Positions 1 through 13,153 of a DNA stretch of 64,000 bases are shown here, one piece after another (the first letter of the stretch is position 1; each line of letters starts with the position of its first letter). The DNA is from Lineus longissimus (taxonomy: Eukaryota; Nemertea; Pilidiophora; Heteronemertea; Lineidae), in assembly GCF_910592395.1 (NCBI RefSeq), contig NC_088312.1, positions 23,691,292-23,755,291 of the forward strand, written 5' to 3'. Made by a program: the position numbers and the translations under genes. Under the pieces are notes generated by a model that searched no databases, was not told where the DNA came from, and saw only the letters and a list, made by a program, of their open reading frames with translations.

Positions 1-2137
1 GCGGCCATTTTGCCCCCATCAAGCGGAGTCCTCGCGATATGGAAGTATCCGTGATAATACCCGGCCTGGTTTTTTTCCCCGATTATAGAATTACATGGTT
101 AATGAGCTTGCCATGATGAACTGGCATCTCGGGCTACATCATACAGATCATAATGATGTCTGAGAGATATGCAGGTCATCTCTCATCGCGAGTGATCAAT
201 TTTCTCTTTTAATGCCATTCTTACATATCAGGAATTATTGCCACGTCTTTTCACTCCGGGATCAGACTGGACACGACTTCCCATACACATTCAACATTCA
301 CAGTGATCAACTTCTGGTCGATAGCAGCTTTTTTCTCGCAATATCGGATATTTAGGGTCAGGGCGTCCTAAAAGGCCATTTCTGTCTCAGTATTATGCTT
401 GAGCAAGGGGAGGGGCATGCTGATGACCTTGGTTAGACTTAAGATGAGAGTATTGATTGTCCAGAATACCAGCTGTTTAACTTGAAGGAGAAGTGTCTGA
501 GATAATAGCAGGCCATCACTAATCAGGTTCTGATACTAGTAGATTCTCTATAGACATGATAGAGGGCAGATATTGGATCAATCAGAAAATGTACACAGAC
601 ATTCAACCAACTGTTTGATTATGATAGGTTGAAATTATGATTGCGTGTCCCCGGCTTTTATCGTTCTCTTTGGTTCATTCCTTTAACCAATCATGTCTCA
701 GTGACCTTGCTCTCTCTTTTTTAGGACCAACTGAAGCACCATTGATGAATTCTTGGAGGTGTTTTGAAGTGTTTACTGGTATCAAACCAAATCTGAAATG
801 AGATCTGTCTCAACTTGGATTCATGTTGTGCCTGATCAAATCACCATATAGTATTTCAGGTATATTATGAGTAATGATCGTGTTACAAGATGGCTTACAG
901 ATGTTTTAGGTGCGGACTTTGGCGATTGGTATTGACACTGATGCGATTCATTCACATAACGAGCTACAGAGGAATGTGAATCGTTGCAAAATAACTACCG
1001 CACTCTTGGCTCCAAATACCTTCATAGTGAGTTACCTGCGCCGAAATTAGCCCGTTTACGCAAATGAGAGATTGTGAAGTTCTTTACGATATTTTTGAGT
1101 TGTACCTGCTTGGCTCAAAAACTTGATATGCGATTAGATGTGGGGTACATCTACAACGATAGCCTACCTGTCATGGTTGGCTAGCGATGATGTTAGTTCC
1201 GCCATATTGCTTGGCACAAAGCGTCAACCCTGTATCAGAGGTACATAATCACTGCTTCTCCAACATTTTGGATATGACATCACGAGACAGTAAAGCGCAG
1301 TACAAACGTTTAGCGCGAGAAGAGAGGTTACTTCTGACCCATACTGTGTCTCCTGATTCTACTGACTAATCCTCCACACTACTGTGTTATTGTATAGACA
1401 CCCTCATAACGTCTGCTCACATGATGCATCTCCCTCGAGGAGCTAACTCACCAAAACCTACAACGTCCCTTACAACACTAGCAAACCTGATATGCAACAA
1501 CCTAGAGGCTTTAAAGAAAACACCGAGTATCCATGGTAAAATGGCATGACAGGCTCCGATTCCTCGGCAATCTGAAACGCGGCATATACCTATTCATATT
1601 AGTTTCATTGTATCGCTTTCTTTCCTATCTCATCTTTCCCTCCGTGCCTGTTAGCGATCACCATTCGCTCACCCGATCCTCTCTTGGCAATGCGTTTTTT
1701 CTAATCAGAACCCGGGACTTGGAGCTCGTGTGATCAGATTATGGAGAGGCATCAAAAGCAACCTCACCACTCATGTTATGTATCAAAGCACAAGGCTGGG
1801 TGACATTTCACGATATTGCCTAAGATCCCACGTTTTAGATAATGCTTTTCTAGAAGTGTTTGTCAATGACGACACCCAACGCAAAGTGAGCTAGCATATC
1901 TACAAATGGCAAAGAAAGCTTATGTGGAATGTGAGATGATCTTTACAGTGACACTGGGAAGAATTCGTGACTAAGCCTTTAGAATTAGTTACTGGTATCA
2001 ATATCAATAGTATCGTCGACTCATGGATGCTTCCTGCAAGTTAGAGAGGTTTTATTTGGGTCAAGAACAATTGGACCAAACTAGAGACATCTATGTCAAG
2101 GCCAGTTCCACCACAGCATTTTGGAGCCGCAGATGAT
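1..2137. other. No gene seen, 5' end of window
   Basis: Only short open frames without splice support or family resemblance. No repeats or RNA genes were recognised. It may be a SOBP intron or beyond its 3' end. Confidence 0.5.
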
Positions 2138-5100
2138 TGAAGTATGCCAACTTCAATTATCGACTGAGGCGGTTGGGGCTGCATGAGAGGAATCAAAGCT
2201 TGAAGTATGCCAACTTCATCATCGACAGATGCGGTTGGGGCTGCATGAGAGGAATCAAAGCTTGAAGTATGCCAACTTCATCATCGACAGATGCGGTTGG
2301 GGCTGCATGAGAGGAATCAAAGCTTGAAGTATGCCAACTTCAATCATCGACTGAGGTGGTTGGGGCTGCATGAGAGGAATCAATGCTTGAAGTATGCCAA
2401 CTTCAATCATCGACTGATGCGGTTGGGGCTGCATGAGAGGAATCAAAGCTTGAAGTATGCCAACTTCAATCATCGACTGAGGTGGTTGGGGCTGCATGAG
2501 AGGAATCAATGCTTGAAGTATGCCAACTTCAATCATCGACAGATGCGGTTGGGGCTGCATGAGAGGAATCAAAGCTTGAAGTATGCCAACTTCAATCATC
2601 GACTGATGCGGTTTGGGCTGCATGAGAGGAATCAATGCTTGAAGTATGCCAACTTCAATCATCGACTGAGGCGGTTGGGGCTGCATGAGAGGAATCAAAG
2701 CTTGAAGTATGCCAACTTCAATCATCGACTGATGCGGTTGGGGCTGCATGAGAGGAATCAAAGCTTCAAGTATGCCAACTTCAATCATCGACTGAGGCGG
2801 TTGGGGCTGCATGAGAGGAATCAAAGCTTCAAGTATGCCAACTTCATCATCGACAGATGCGGTTGGGGCTGCATGAGAGGAATCAATGCTTGAAGTATGC
2901 CAACTTCAATCATCGACTGAGGCGGTTGGGGCTGCATGAGAGGAATCAAAGCTTGAAGTATGCCAACTTCAATCATCGACTGATGCGGTTGGGGCTGCAT
3001 GAGAGGAATCAAAGCTTCAAGTATGCCAACTTCATCATCGACAGATGCGGTTGGGGCTGCATGAGAGGAATCAAAGCTTGAAGTATGCCAACTTCATCAT
3101 CGACAGATGCGGTTGGGGCTGCATGAGAGGAATCAATGCTTGAAGTATGCCAACTTCAATCATCGACTGATGCGGTTGGGGCTGCATGAGAGGAATCAAA
3201 GCTTCAAGTATGCCAACTTCATCATCGACAGATGCGGTTTGGGCTGCATGAGAGGAATCAATGCTTGAAGTATGCCAACTTCAATCATCGACAGATGCGG
3301 TTGGGGCTGCATGAGAGGAATCAAAGCTTGAAGTATGCCAACTTCATCATCGACAGATGCGGTTGGGGCTGCATGAGAGGAATCAAAGCTTCAAGTATGC
3401 CAACTTCAATCATCGACTGATGCGGTTGGGGCTGCATGAGAGGAATCAATGCTTCAAGTATGCCAACTTCATCATCGACAGATGCGGTTGGGGCTGCATG
3501 AGAGGAATCAATGCTTGAAGTATGCCAACTTCAATCATCGACTGATGCGGTTGGGGCTGCATGAGAGGAATCAAAGCTTGAAGTATGCCAACTTCAATCA
3601 TCGACTGATGCGGTTGGGGCTGCATGAGAGGAATCAAAGCTTGAAGTATGCCAACTTCAGTCATCGACTGATGCGGTTGGGGCTGCATGAGAGGAATCAA
3701 AGCTTGAAGTATGCCAACTTCAGTCATCGACTGATGCGGTTGGGGCTGCATGAGAGGAATCAAAGCTTCAAGTATGCCAACTTCATCATCCACAGATGCG
3801 GTTGGGGCTGCATGAGAGGAATCAATGCTTGAAGTATGCCAACTTCAATCATCGACTGATGCGGTTGGGGCTGCATGAGAGGAATCAAAGCTTCAAGTAT
3901 GCCAACTTCATCATCCACAGATGCGGTTGGGGCTGCATGAGAGGAATCAATGCTTGAAGTATGCCAACTTCATCATCGACAGATGCGGTTGGGGCTGCAT
4001 GAGAGGAATCAAAGCTTGAAGTATGCCAACTTCAATCATCGACTGATGCGGTTGGGGCTGCATGAGAGGAATCAAAGCTTCAAGTATGCCAACTTCAATC
4101 ATCGACAGATGCGGTTGGGGCTGCATGAGAGGAATCAAAGCTTGAAGTATGCCAACTTCAATCATCGACTGATGCGGTTGGGGCTGCATGAGAGGAATCA
4201 AAGCTTGAAGTATGCCAACTTCAATCATCGACTGATGCGGTTGGGGCTGCATGAGAGGAATCAAAGCTTGAAGTATGCCAACTTCAATCATCGACAGATG
4301 CGGTTGGGGCTGCATGAGAGGAATCAAAGCTTGAAGTATGCCAACTTCAATCATCGACTGATGCGGTTGGGGCTGCATGAGAGGAATCAAAGCTTGAAGT
4401 ATGCCAACTTCAATCATCGACTGATGCGGTTGGGGCTGCATGAGAGGAATCAAAGCTTGAAGTATGCCAACTTCAATCATCGACTGATGCGGTTGGGGCT
4501 GCATGAGAGGAATCAAAGCTTGAAGTATGCCAACTTCAATCATCGACTGATGCGGTTGGGGCTGCATGAGAGGAATCAAAGCTTGAAGTATGCCAACTTC
4601 AATCATCGACTGATGCGGTTGGGGCTGCATGAGAGGAATCAAAGCTTGAAGTATGCCAACTTCAATCATCGACTGATGCGGTTGGGGCTGCATGAGAGGA
4701 ATCAAAGCTTGAAGTATGCCAACTTCAATCATCGACTGATGCGGTTGGGGCTGCATGAGAGGAATCAAAGCTTGAAGTATGCCAACTTCAATCATCGACA
4801 GATGCGGTTGGGGCTGCATGAGAGGAATCAAAGCTTGAAGTATGCCAACTTCAATCATCGACTGATGCGGTTGGGGCTGCATGAGAGGAATCAAAGCTTG
4901 AAGTATGCCAACTTCAATCATCGACTGATGCGGTTGGGGCTGCATGAGAGGAATCAAAGCTTGAAGTATGCCAACTTCAATCATCGACTGATGCGGTTGG
5001 GGCTGCATGAGAGGAATCAAAGCTTGAAGTATGCCAACTTCAATCATCGACTGATGCGGTTGGGGCTGCATGAGAGGAATCAAAGCTTGAAGTATGCCAA

Positions 5101-5214
5101 CTTCAATCATCGACTGATGCGGTTGGGGCTGCATGAGAGGAATCAAAGCTTGAAGTATGCCAACTTCAATCATCGACTGATGCGGTTGGGGCTGCATGAG
5201 AGGAATCAAAGCTT
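2138..5214. repeat. Minisatellite A, 63-bp unit, about 49 copies
   Basis: Tandem units beginning TGAAGTATGCCAACTTCA and including GGTTGGGGCTGCATGAGAGG. Units on the right (about 3950-5214) are almost all 63 bp and very uniform; on the left, 62-bp variants lacking one A and point variants (AAAGCT/AATGCT, CTGATG/CAGATG/CTGAGG) alternate. Each typical unit carries 7-bp inverted arms TTGAAGT and ACTTCAA around ATGCCA. Because 63 is a multiple of three, long open frames arise on both strands; frame-breaking 62-bp units and amino-acid-changing variants argue against coding. Confidence 0.97.
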
Positions 5215-6735
5215 ACATCAGAACTGTTTTCATTCAAACATTGAAGACCAAGATACAACATCAGTTTGAAAACCTCATTGTAGCTCCCAGGATGTCCTGG
5301 CCGAGCCACACCACAACAAGGAGACTGTAAAGTGGACATGCAGTCCATTCAAGCAGCAAGTTATAAAGATAGCCTTTGATCTGAGACGGCATGGTTAGCC
5401 TCGACTCGGAGAGATGGCTACTCTCAGCCTGAAATGTGGTAATGGGTCCTGTTATCGAGTGCATTCTTGAGATCCTGAAATTGGATGTGAAAATGAGCAT
5501 CCTGAGCACCCGAAACTGGAGATGGAGACATGCAGAATTAGAGGGAAGTTTGCAGGATCATGCCAGAGGCGAAAGACCTTCCTCGGTTTCGGTGGAAAAG
5601 AAGGACTGATCTAGATACTATAACCTGCCGTTGGTAGTTTTGATGGAATGGCCTACTTCAGATAACAGGCATTACCTCATAGTTTTGACTTCTCAAGAGA
5701 TGAACGAAATACATTGAGCAGCTCTAGTGATCTAGCACGTGTTGGTGCACTGGTTAGGGAGACTGACTCTCATGGGTTCAACCCCGGTCTGACCGTCACT
5801 TTGTACCTCACAGTTTAAACACAAGATAGCGCTGTATGAGCTGCTTCTTGATGCCCTGGATGGAGAGGTAAGGGTATCGTAGGAGATCTTAATGGAACAC
5901 GTCATCGAGACCAATCCATTAAGCCAACATCATGATCATATCATAGTCCCTCTCTCCTCCAACTTAATATCAACAATATAATTAAAGTGCAACGAATTCC
6001 TCAACCAACTCGCTAACACAATTGGATTCAAATGTCGGAGCTCTTCATATAACGAGGTAAGAAAGAATAGAAAACCAACCAGACAACTCGCCAACAAGTG
6101 GTAACATAACCGGCGAGATAATTTCGTCGCGTAAAAGCAGGAAAGAATACGATATGTACGCCATTAAATGTAACCATCAGTGAGTGCGATGCGTTTCCTT
6201 CTCGTTGATTGAAATCTATATATGGAGTCATTATGAGCACGATCTAACGAGAATTAGACGAGAAATGATATCGGATGCGTTGATGGGTTGCCAACGTTTG
6301 TCAAAAACATGTAAGACAACACCCATGGAAAAACAAGCCGCAGTATACCCTGGATACCATTTGTGAGACGCCATTAGTTCGCCTGATTGTCGACCAACCA
6401 ATTGCATGATGGGTAATCTAATATGGTCAGCCGAAGGATCTGAAGTTGCACTCACCGGGTAAAAGTTTTATGATGACATTATGCCAGGCATATTGTACGA
6501 ACTAATTGTCGGTGTCATCCAAGAAGATTTTTTCCCAAAAGATACATGTTCCATTAAGGAGATTGGAACATCTTTAATAATATCTCTGTTATAACACAAC
6601 AACTCTCTTTTAAAACAGTCTGGTTTTGGTGCCAACTTGGTCCTTTGAATTCAAGTCTATCAAATCTACACTTCTAGAGGCTGAAGTGTGAATCACCTCG
6701 GCCAATAACCTCAACTGGTGCATGACCATAGAGGC
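5215..6735. other. Non-coding spacer between arrays A and B
   Basis: Apart from the SINE-like fragment at 5730, nothing recognisable. Short open frames on both strands look random. Confidence 0.5.
5730..5805 (+). repeat. tRNA-derived SINE-like fragment
   Basis: TGGTGCACTGGTTAGGGAGA resembles a polymerase III A box and GGGTTCAACCCCGG a B box, but the anticodon region between them is too short for a tRNA. This fits a degraded SINE head. Confidence 0.5.
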
Positions 6736-7995
6736 ATGTAGAGGAGGAATACTCCCTGGAGATCTCCAAGTGGAGAGTGAACACTGGAGAGGAAGAGGAA
6801 GAGACTTCTAGAGAGGTTCATGCAGAGGAGGAATACTCCCTGGAGAACTCCAAGTGGAGAGTGAACACTGGAGAGGAAGAGGAAGAGACTTCTAGAGAGG
6901 TTCATGTAGAGGAGGAATACTCCCTGGAGAACTCCAAGTGGAGAGTGAACACTGGAGAGGAAGAGAAAGAGACTTCTAGAGAGGTTCATGTAGAGGAGGA
7001 ATACTCCCTGGAGATCTCCAAGTGGAGAGTGAACACTGGAGAGGAAGAGGAAGAGACTTCTAGAGAGGTTCATGTAGAGGAGGAATACTCCCTGGAGAAC
7101 CCCAAGTGGAGAGTGAACACTGGAGAGGAAGAGGAAGAGACTTCTAGAGAGGTTCATGTAGAGGAGGAATACTCCCTGGAGAACCCCAAGTGGAGAGTGA
7201 ACACTGGAGAGGAAGAGGAAGAGACTTCTAGAGAGGTTCATGTAGAGGAGGAATACTCCCTGGAGAACTCCAAGTGGAGAGTGAACACTGGAGAGGAAGA
7301 GGAAGAGACTTCTAGAGAGGTTCATGTAGAGGAGGAATACTCCCTGGAGAACTCCAAGTGGAGAGTGAACACTGGAGAGGAAGAGGAAGAGACTTCTAGA
7401 GAGGTTCATGTAGAGGAGGAATACTCCCTGTAGAACTCCAAGTGGAGAGTGATCACTGGAGAAGAAGAGGAAGAGACTTCTAGAGAGGTTCATGTAGAGG
7501 AGGAATACTCCCTGGAGAACTCCAAGTGGAGAGTGAACACTGGAGAGGAAGAGGAAGAGACTTCTAGAGAGGTTCATGTAGAGGAGGAATACTCCCTGGA
7601 GAACTCCAAGTGGAGAGTGATCACTGGAGAAGAAGAGGAAGAGACTTCTAGAGAGGTTCATGTAGAGGAGGAATACTCCCTGGAGGTCTCCAAGTGGAGA
7701 GTGAACACTGGAGAGGAAGAGGAAGAGACTTCTAGAGAGGTTCATGTAGAGGAGGAATACTCCCTGGAGAACTCCAAGTGGAGAGTGATCACTGGAGAGG
7801 AAGAGGAAGAGACTTCTAGAGAGGTTCATGTAGAGGAGGAATACTCCCTGGAGAACTCCAAGTGGAGAGTGATCACTGGAGAAGAAGAGGAAGAGACTTC
7901 TAGAGAGGTTCATGTAGAGGAGGAATACTCCCTGGAGAACTCCAAGTGGAGAGTGATCACTGGAGAAGAAGAGGAAGAGACTTCTAGAGAGGTTC
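6736..7995. repeat. Minisatellite B, 84-bp unit, 15 copies
   Basis: Purine-rich units (GGAGAGGAAGAGGAAGAGAC on the plus strand) with exact 84-bp spacing across 1260 bp. Variation is light: AACACTGG/ATCACTGG, GAACTCC/GATCTCC/GAACCCC. The period is 28 codons, so it gives long open frames; the plus-strand frame is cut by TAG at 7431, the minus one is open for 400 codons. No splice-supported gene contains it. Confidence 0.97.
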
Positions 7996-8586
7996 TATCC
8001 ATCTGCGTGGATATTTAAGCCAGACAACTTGTGATCAGACATAGAAAGATCAGAATGTTTCCTCAAAGGTCTGGACAGTTCAAGGTCATCATGCTAGCAG
8101 TGTAACAGATCTGGTTTCAAATATATTCACCTTTTGGTATTCCTTCGACCAGTTGTAAAGATTTCAAACTATCTCAAAATGGTATCGACTGACTAGGACT
8201 CACCAGTACGAACAAAACCACTACGCTACACCCTTATCGACTAGAATGTTTCCTGCCACATGGAAACCACTCATACTCAACTTTAAAACGTTTCATACAA
8301 AATAATTATTGAAATAACTCCAAGTGATTGACACGGAACGTTTTTCAAACCGCACTGGCATATTTTCTTACGGCAGTAGATGAAATTTCAAACTCCATAT
8401 TGAACCGCAAGAAACCAAAGAAGCCCTCAGAACTTTCCAATAAAGCTTTCATCAAAATTCTATGAATAACATCAATATAATTAGAATAGGAAACACGAGA
8501 AAAATCTCCCTATGTGGCTGGGATTTTTTCCCAATAGAGGAGGGTTGGCTGGCTAGGCTGGTGGTGGTAGGGGCAGCGTGATAGTA

Positions 8587-8833
8587 CAGTGGAACCCCAG
8601 TCAGCGACCACCCCGCTATGACGACCAAGAATCGCCGGTCCCAAATGGTTTCCTCTCTAATTACCATTACAAGGCCCTCGGTAACATGACCACCCCGGTA
8701 CCCAGACCACGACCACTGGATCAGACGGTCCCAATTAACTCGGCAATTAACACGTCGGCACAAAGCTCTCTTGATTACTATAACACCACGGACAGTGACT
8801 ATCATGAGAATCCATATGAAAAGTTTTGTACAG
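8587..8833 (+). mobile_element. Dispersed repeat copy A (CAGTGGAACCCC family)
   Basis: Starts with TA|CAGTGGAACCCC, a terminus of the kind common in pogo/Tigger-like DNA elements, and continues with GACCACCCCG-type motifs. The same sequence recurs at 10065, 16485 and, partly inverted, near 30360-30610. It ends with AAGTTTTGTACAG, which appears in reverse at the start of the inverted half of the 29849 copy. The class is inferred from the terminus only. Confidence 0.6.
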
Positions 8834-10064
8834 TTGAAAACTAATAAACTGCGGTTTACTAACGTTTTTTGAGTCCAAACCACAAGTCCACAATGGATCC
8901 TCTAGATCGGAGGACAACCAGCTGTAATACACGACAAGTGAGACAACCAGGCCTAAGAGGCAGCAAAGTGAACACTGATCACGCTCAGCAGATGACCGAT
9001 CATGACGCCACCTGTCCTGAAAGACTTGAATTCTGAGACTGCTGGCTGAATTGACTTGAACCTCACATCATATCACATCAATTCTGATCTTGATTGTGAT
9101 GTGTTGCCTTTATATGTCATCAGTCCCTCATTAGACCGCTGACATCAATCACGTAATCAACACCGACGCCACCTTCTTTGATATTACAATACGATCATAT
9201 CGGTATCACTCGATGACTACGATTATGTTCCCTGCATCCTTTATTGGACCAGGCTTTCACAAATGCCTGAATTGGGATTTGATTGAATATCATGTTCCTC
9301 GAGTTTTGTTACACTTTTCTTTTAATTACCTCTTCGTGGACAAAGCAGGTGATTATATAACCAATAAGTGAGCCGCATTGAAGGAATCATGGGTGAATTT
9401 TCTCTGAGACATGCAACCCAGAGACTCAACACTCAGGAAGACCACATGATCATTACTTGGACTTGCCTCAAAATGTGCAGATGCTGATTTGGTGAACAAT
9501 CCCAGTGGTATCACATCTAAGACTCTCTGCCTTGGGAAGTGGGGAGGGGTGTAGCCACTAAATCCTCTCTGAGCTCCAGTATATCAACTCAAACCTCATT
9601 TGAATGGTCACTCTTGACCCCCACGCCAGACTCTGCCCCTGAATGGACCGCCATAATCACCATATCCATTAATCTACTCAAGTGTTTAGACAGTATTCAG
9701 TATCCGTGAATGCACGGCTGCCTGACACTCCTCAAATACTGTATTACTATATTTTAGTGCAAGAGCTCAATTTACCCCCAAATAAACAACCCAGGAACAC
9801 ATTTTACAAAACAAACTCAGATTTGAGTAACTTTAGATCAAGTTTCATTCCAATGTGTGATCAAATTTGCAACGCGATACATTCCGGGACTTCTCAAGAA
9901 GTTTTGGTGGTATGCGATATCATAAATGGGGACTTCTCGTCTCACTTCAGCTTATCTGTACGCTGCTTCGAGGGTACTGGGTTAATCAATCAACAACGAC
10001 TCTCCCATGCAATAAAAATGGCGCATCAAATGTTCATCATTATATTCGCCTTTAATAATAAGAA

Positions 10065-10262
10065 CAGTGGAACCCCGGTCGGCGACCACCCCGCTATGAC
10101 GACCAAGAATCGCCGGTCCCGAATAGTTTCCTCTCTAATTACCATTACAAGGCCCCCGGTAACACGACCACCCCGGTACCCAGACCACGACCACTGGATT
10201 GGGTGGTTCCAATTTCCAAATTTACCCCTCTAACCCGACCAAAGGGCCTAATTGCTGTAAAA
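10065..10262 (+). mobile_element. Dispersed repeat copy B (CAGTGGAACCCC family)
   Basis: About 130 bp at the left end closely match copy A; the tail then runs into a Thr/Pro-codon-like stretch (ACCCCTCTAACCCGACCAAAG) shared, inverted, with 30480-30515. The copy is truncated relative to the longest one. Confidence 0.6.
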
Positions 10263-11076
10263 TTACACCATTTTCCTAATCTCAGGACAATTCTGAATTT
10301 CGCCACAAAGTTTGTCATCATTCAATGTACAACAGGCTCCGGCCAATGTACAATGAACTAGTGTGGATATCCAGCTAAATTCCATAAAAGATATGACAAC
10401 GAATGGTGTTCCTGTTCTGAATCTACTATGAAATACCAAGGTTGTCTAAACAATCATACAATGTCGATAGATGAAATCGAATGAGGAAAATTGTAAATAA
10501 GCTGCTCTAGAATTATAGTTTTAAGGAAAAAAACATGTGGTTAAAGTATAGAACTTAAAATGAAGACTAATGAACTAACTTTCAGGGCAAAACAGAGCTG
10601 GTTTCACCTCACTTATACGAATCGTGTTCATGAATGTACAGTAATCCATGAGGAGGCCCTGGTAAGCGCTAGTGGAATCAGAATCACTTCCCAAACATGA
10701 TTGGCAACTGACAGAATTTTCATGATCCGATTTCAAACAGTTTCATGAAGGAAGTATCATCGTATTATTCGCTGGAGACAGTTGTTCCGAGCACTCGATT
10801 GTTGACTCGGCTCAGGATAGGTGAGCCTCTCGCCGGGACTGATGGACGGCTCAGGTTAGAAACCGTTAATAAGTTTTAAATAAAGTTGTTTGAGAAGTTT
10901 CGTTGGTAATTGTTAAAGGGGAGATAGATGGAGGGATATTTATCTCATGGCATATAACTTCACTGTAAGAACTAAACATCTTACCAACGAAAGTGAAAGT
11001 TGAACTGTAAGCAAATTCAACTTTACCCAGTTAACAATATTGTACCAACTGACTCTGTTGTTTCATGGAATCTCAG

Positions 11077-11706
11077 CCTCGTGGTCTGTACACCTCTAGG
11101 AGGCCTCGTGGTCTGTACACCTCTAGGAGGCCTCATGGTCTGTACGCCTCTAGGAGGCCTCGTGGTCTGTACACCTCCAGGAGGCCTTGTGGTCTGTACA
11201 CCTCTAGGAGGCCTCGTGGTCTGTACACCTCTAGGAGGCCTCATGGTCTGTACGCCTCTAGGAGGCCTCGTGGTCTGTACACCTCTAGGAGGCCTCATGG
11301 TCTACGCCTCTAGGAGGCCTCGTGGTCTGTACACCTCTAGGAGGCCTCGCGGTCTGTACGCCTCTAGGAGGCCTCGCGGTCTGTACACCTCTAGGAGGCC
11401 TCGTGGTCTGTACACCTCTAGGAGGCCTCATGGTCTGTACGCCTCTAGGAGGCCTTGTGGTCTGTACACCTCTAGGAGGCCTCGCAGTCTGTACGCCTCT
11501 AGGAGGCCTCGCGGTCTGTACACCTCTAGGAGGCCTCGTGGTCTGTACGCCTCTGGGAAGCCTCGCGGTCAGTACGCCTCTAGGAAGCCTCGTGGTCTGT
11601 ACGCCTCTAGGAGGCCTCGTGGTCTGTACGCCTCTAGGAGGCCTCGTGGTCTGTACGCCTCTAGGAGGCCTCGTGGTCTGTACGCCTCTAGGAGGCCTCG
11701 CGGTCC
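11077..11706. repeat. Minisatellite C, 27-bp unit, about 23 copies
   Basis: Units of GGTCTGTACRCCTCTAGG followed by AGGCCTCGT. Each contains the 8-bp palindrome GAGGCCTC. One unit near 11299 has lost two bases, which shifts the frame. Unit types alternate between ACACC and ACGCC. Confidence 0.96.
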
Positions 11707-12617
11707 GTAAACCTGATTGCTCTGGACTGGGATCTCTCAGGAGACATATGGCAAGTCACGCTCTATCAGAAGACAGCTGATAGGTCTTGGATTTAAAGTT
11801 GACATTCCTGTGAAACAAGAGTCAGTCGCTCCTCCAGTTGGCCCATGTTTTTAATACCTCAGCCTTCGCAGAGAAACATTGGCCAACTCCTCTCCCCAAG
11901 ACCACCAAGCTCTATTGCAGCGCGTGTGACTACAATAACCACCATATGTATCTATATTCACAATACTAATGACTTCTTCACAATTACATATCATCTTTCC
12001 AACTCCTCATCAGAGAGTTGCCTCCTATCCCCATCTGTCTTCCTGGCACAACGTAAGTCGACACCAACCAAACTCAAACATTCAATCTAACATGATAATT
12101 TGAAATCTGATGCCACCATTGCACGCTACGTGGCGTTGAATTTCATAATTTCATCAACGAGTGAATGGGTTGACATGCTATCTGTTAGCGGCCCCAGCTA
12201 GGATTGCTGTAAATGAATACCTCTGGTAAACCTACAAATCTCCGGAGGAACCAACAGCAAGATTAACTTTTGAGTCTCAAATTATTCGTTCTGTTTTTAT
12301 TGCAAAGTTTCATTAAGCATTTTAGAATATGATATAAGGATGACATGAGGAACAAATATCACTTAAACTGTTTAAGGATGTTGAATGAGGATCAGCCATG
12401 TCTGTAGTGTGAACCCGACAGGATTACAAGGACATCAGTAATGTTTGACGTTGGAAAGCAGATGGAAAGCGAACAGCAGGACGTCCCAAAGAAACAAGGA
12501 GATGTTCTGACAAGAATGATGTGATAGTGGATGGACTGACGAGGATCAACAACAGCGGATGGACACTGTAGGACAGCAGAACACCAATACCAATTTGTTT
12601 TGGACTAAAGCTGACCT

Positions 12618-13153
12618 GACTACAACCATACCCACTGTCAGGTCATGGCTCAACCAGCTTGGTGCAGCTCGACTACAACCATACCCACTGTCAGGTCATG
12701 GCTCAACCAGCTTGGTGCAGCTCGACTACAACCATACCCACTGTCAGGTCATGGCTCAACCAGCTTGGTGCAGCCCGACTACAACCATACCCACTGTCAG
12801 GTCATGGCTCAACCAGCTTGGTGCAGCTCGTCTACAACCATACCCACTGTCAGGTCATGGCTCAACCAGCTTGGTGCAGCTCGACTACAACCATACCCAC
12901 TGTCAGGTCATGGCTCAACCAGCTTGGTGCAGCCCGACTAAAACCATACCCACTGTCAGGTCATGGCTCAACCAGCTTGGTGCAGCTCGACTACAACCAT
13001 ACCCACTGTCAGGTCATGGCTCAACCAGCTTGGTGCAGCTCGACTACAACCATACCCACTGTCAGGTCATGGCTCAACCAGCTTGGTGCAGCTCGACTAT
13101 AACCATACCCACTGTCAGGTCATGGCTCAACCAGCTTGGTGCAGCTCGACTAC
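12618..13153. repeat. Minisatellite D, 53-bp unit, about 10 copies
   Basis: Units contain CATACCCACTGTCAGGTCAT and GGCTCAACCAGCTTGGTGCAG. The 53-bp period rotates the reading frame, so the overlapping open frames here are by-products. Only a handful of point differences separate units. Confidence 0.96.

Noticed and set aside
3947-5269. Open frames of 420 and 439 codons on opposite strands in array A
   Set aside because: A 63-bp period keeps any open frame open. Units of 62 bp, non-synonymous variants and lack of splice or family support argue against a protein.
6711-8018. Long open frames in array B (400 codons minus, 218 and 189 codons plus)
   Set aside because: An 84-bp multiple-of-three period explains them; the plus frame has an internal stop and no gene context exists.
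9682-10233. 183-codon plus-strand ORF
   Set aside because: Its last third is the dispersed repeat copy B, and the first part has no protein-like features or splice signals.
11000-11780. Overlapping Arg/Pro- and Gly/Leu-rich open frames in array C
   Set aside because: They are different registers of the same 27-bp repeat, one of which is shifted by a 2-bp deletion.
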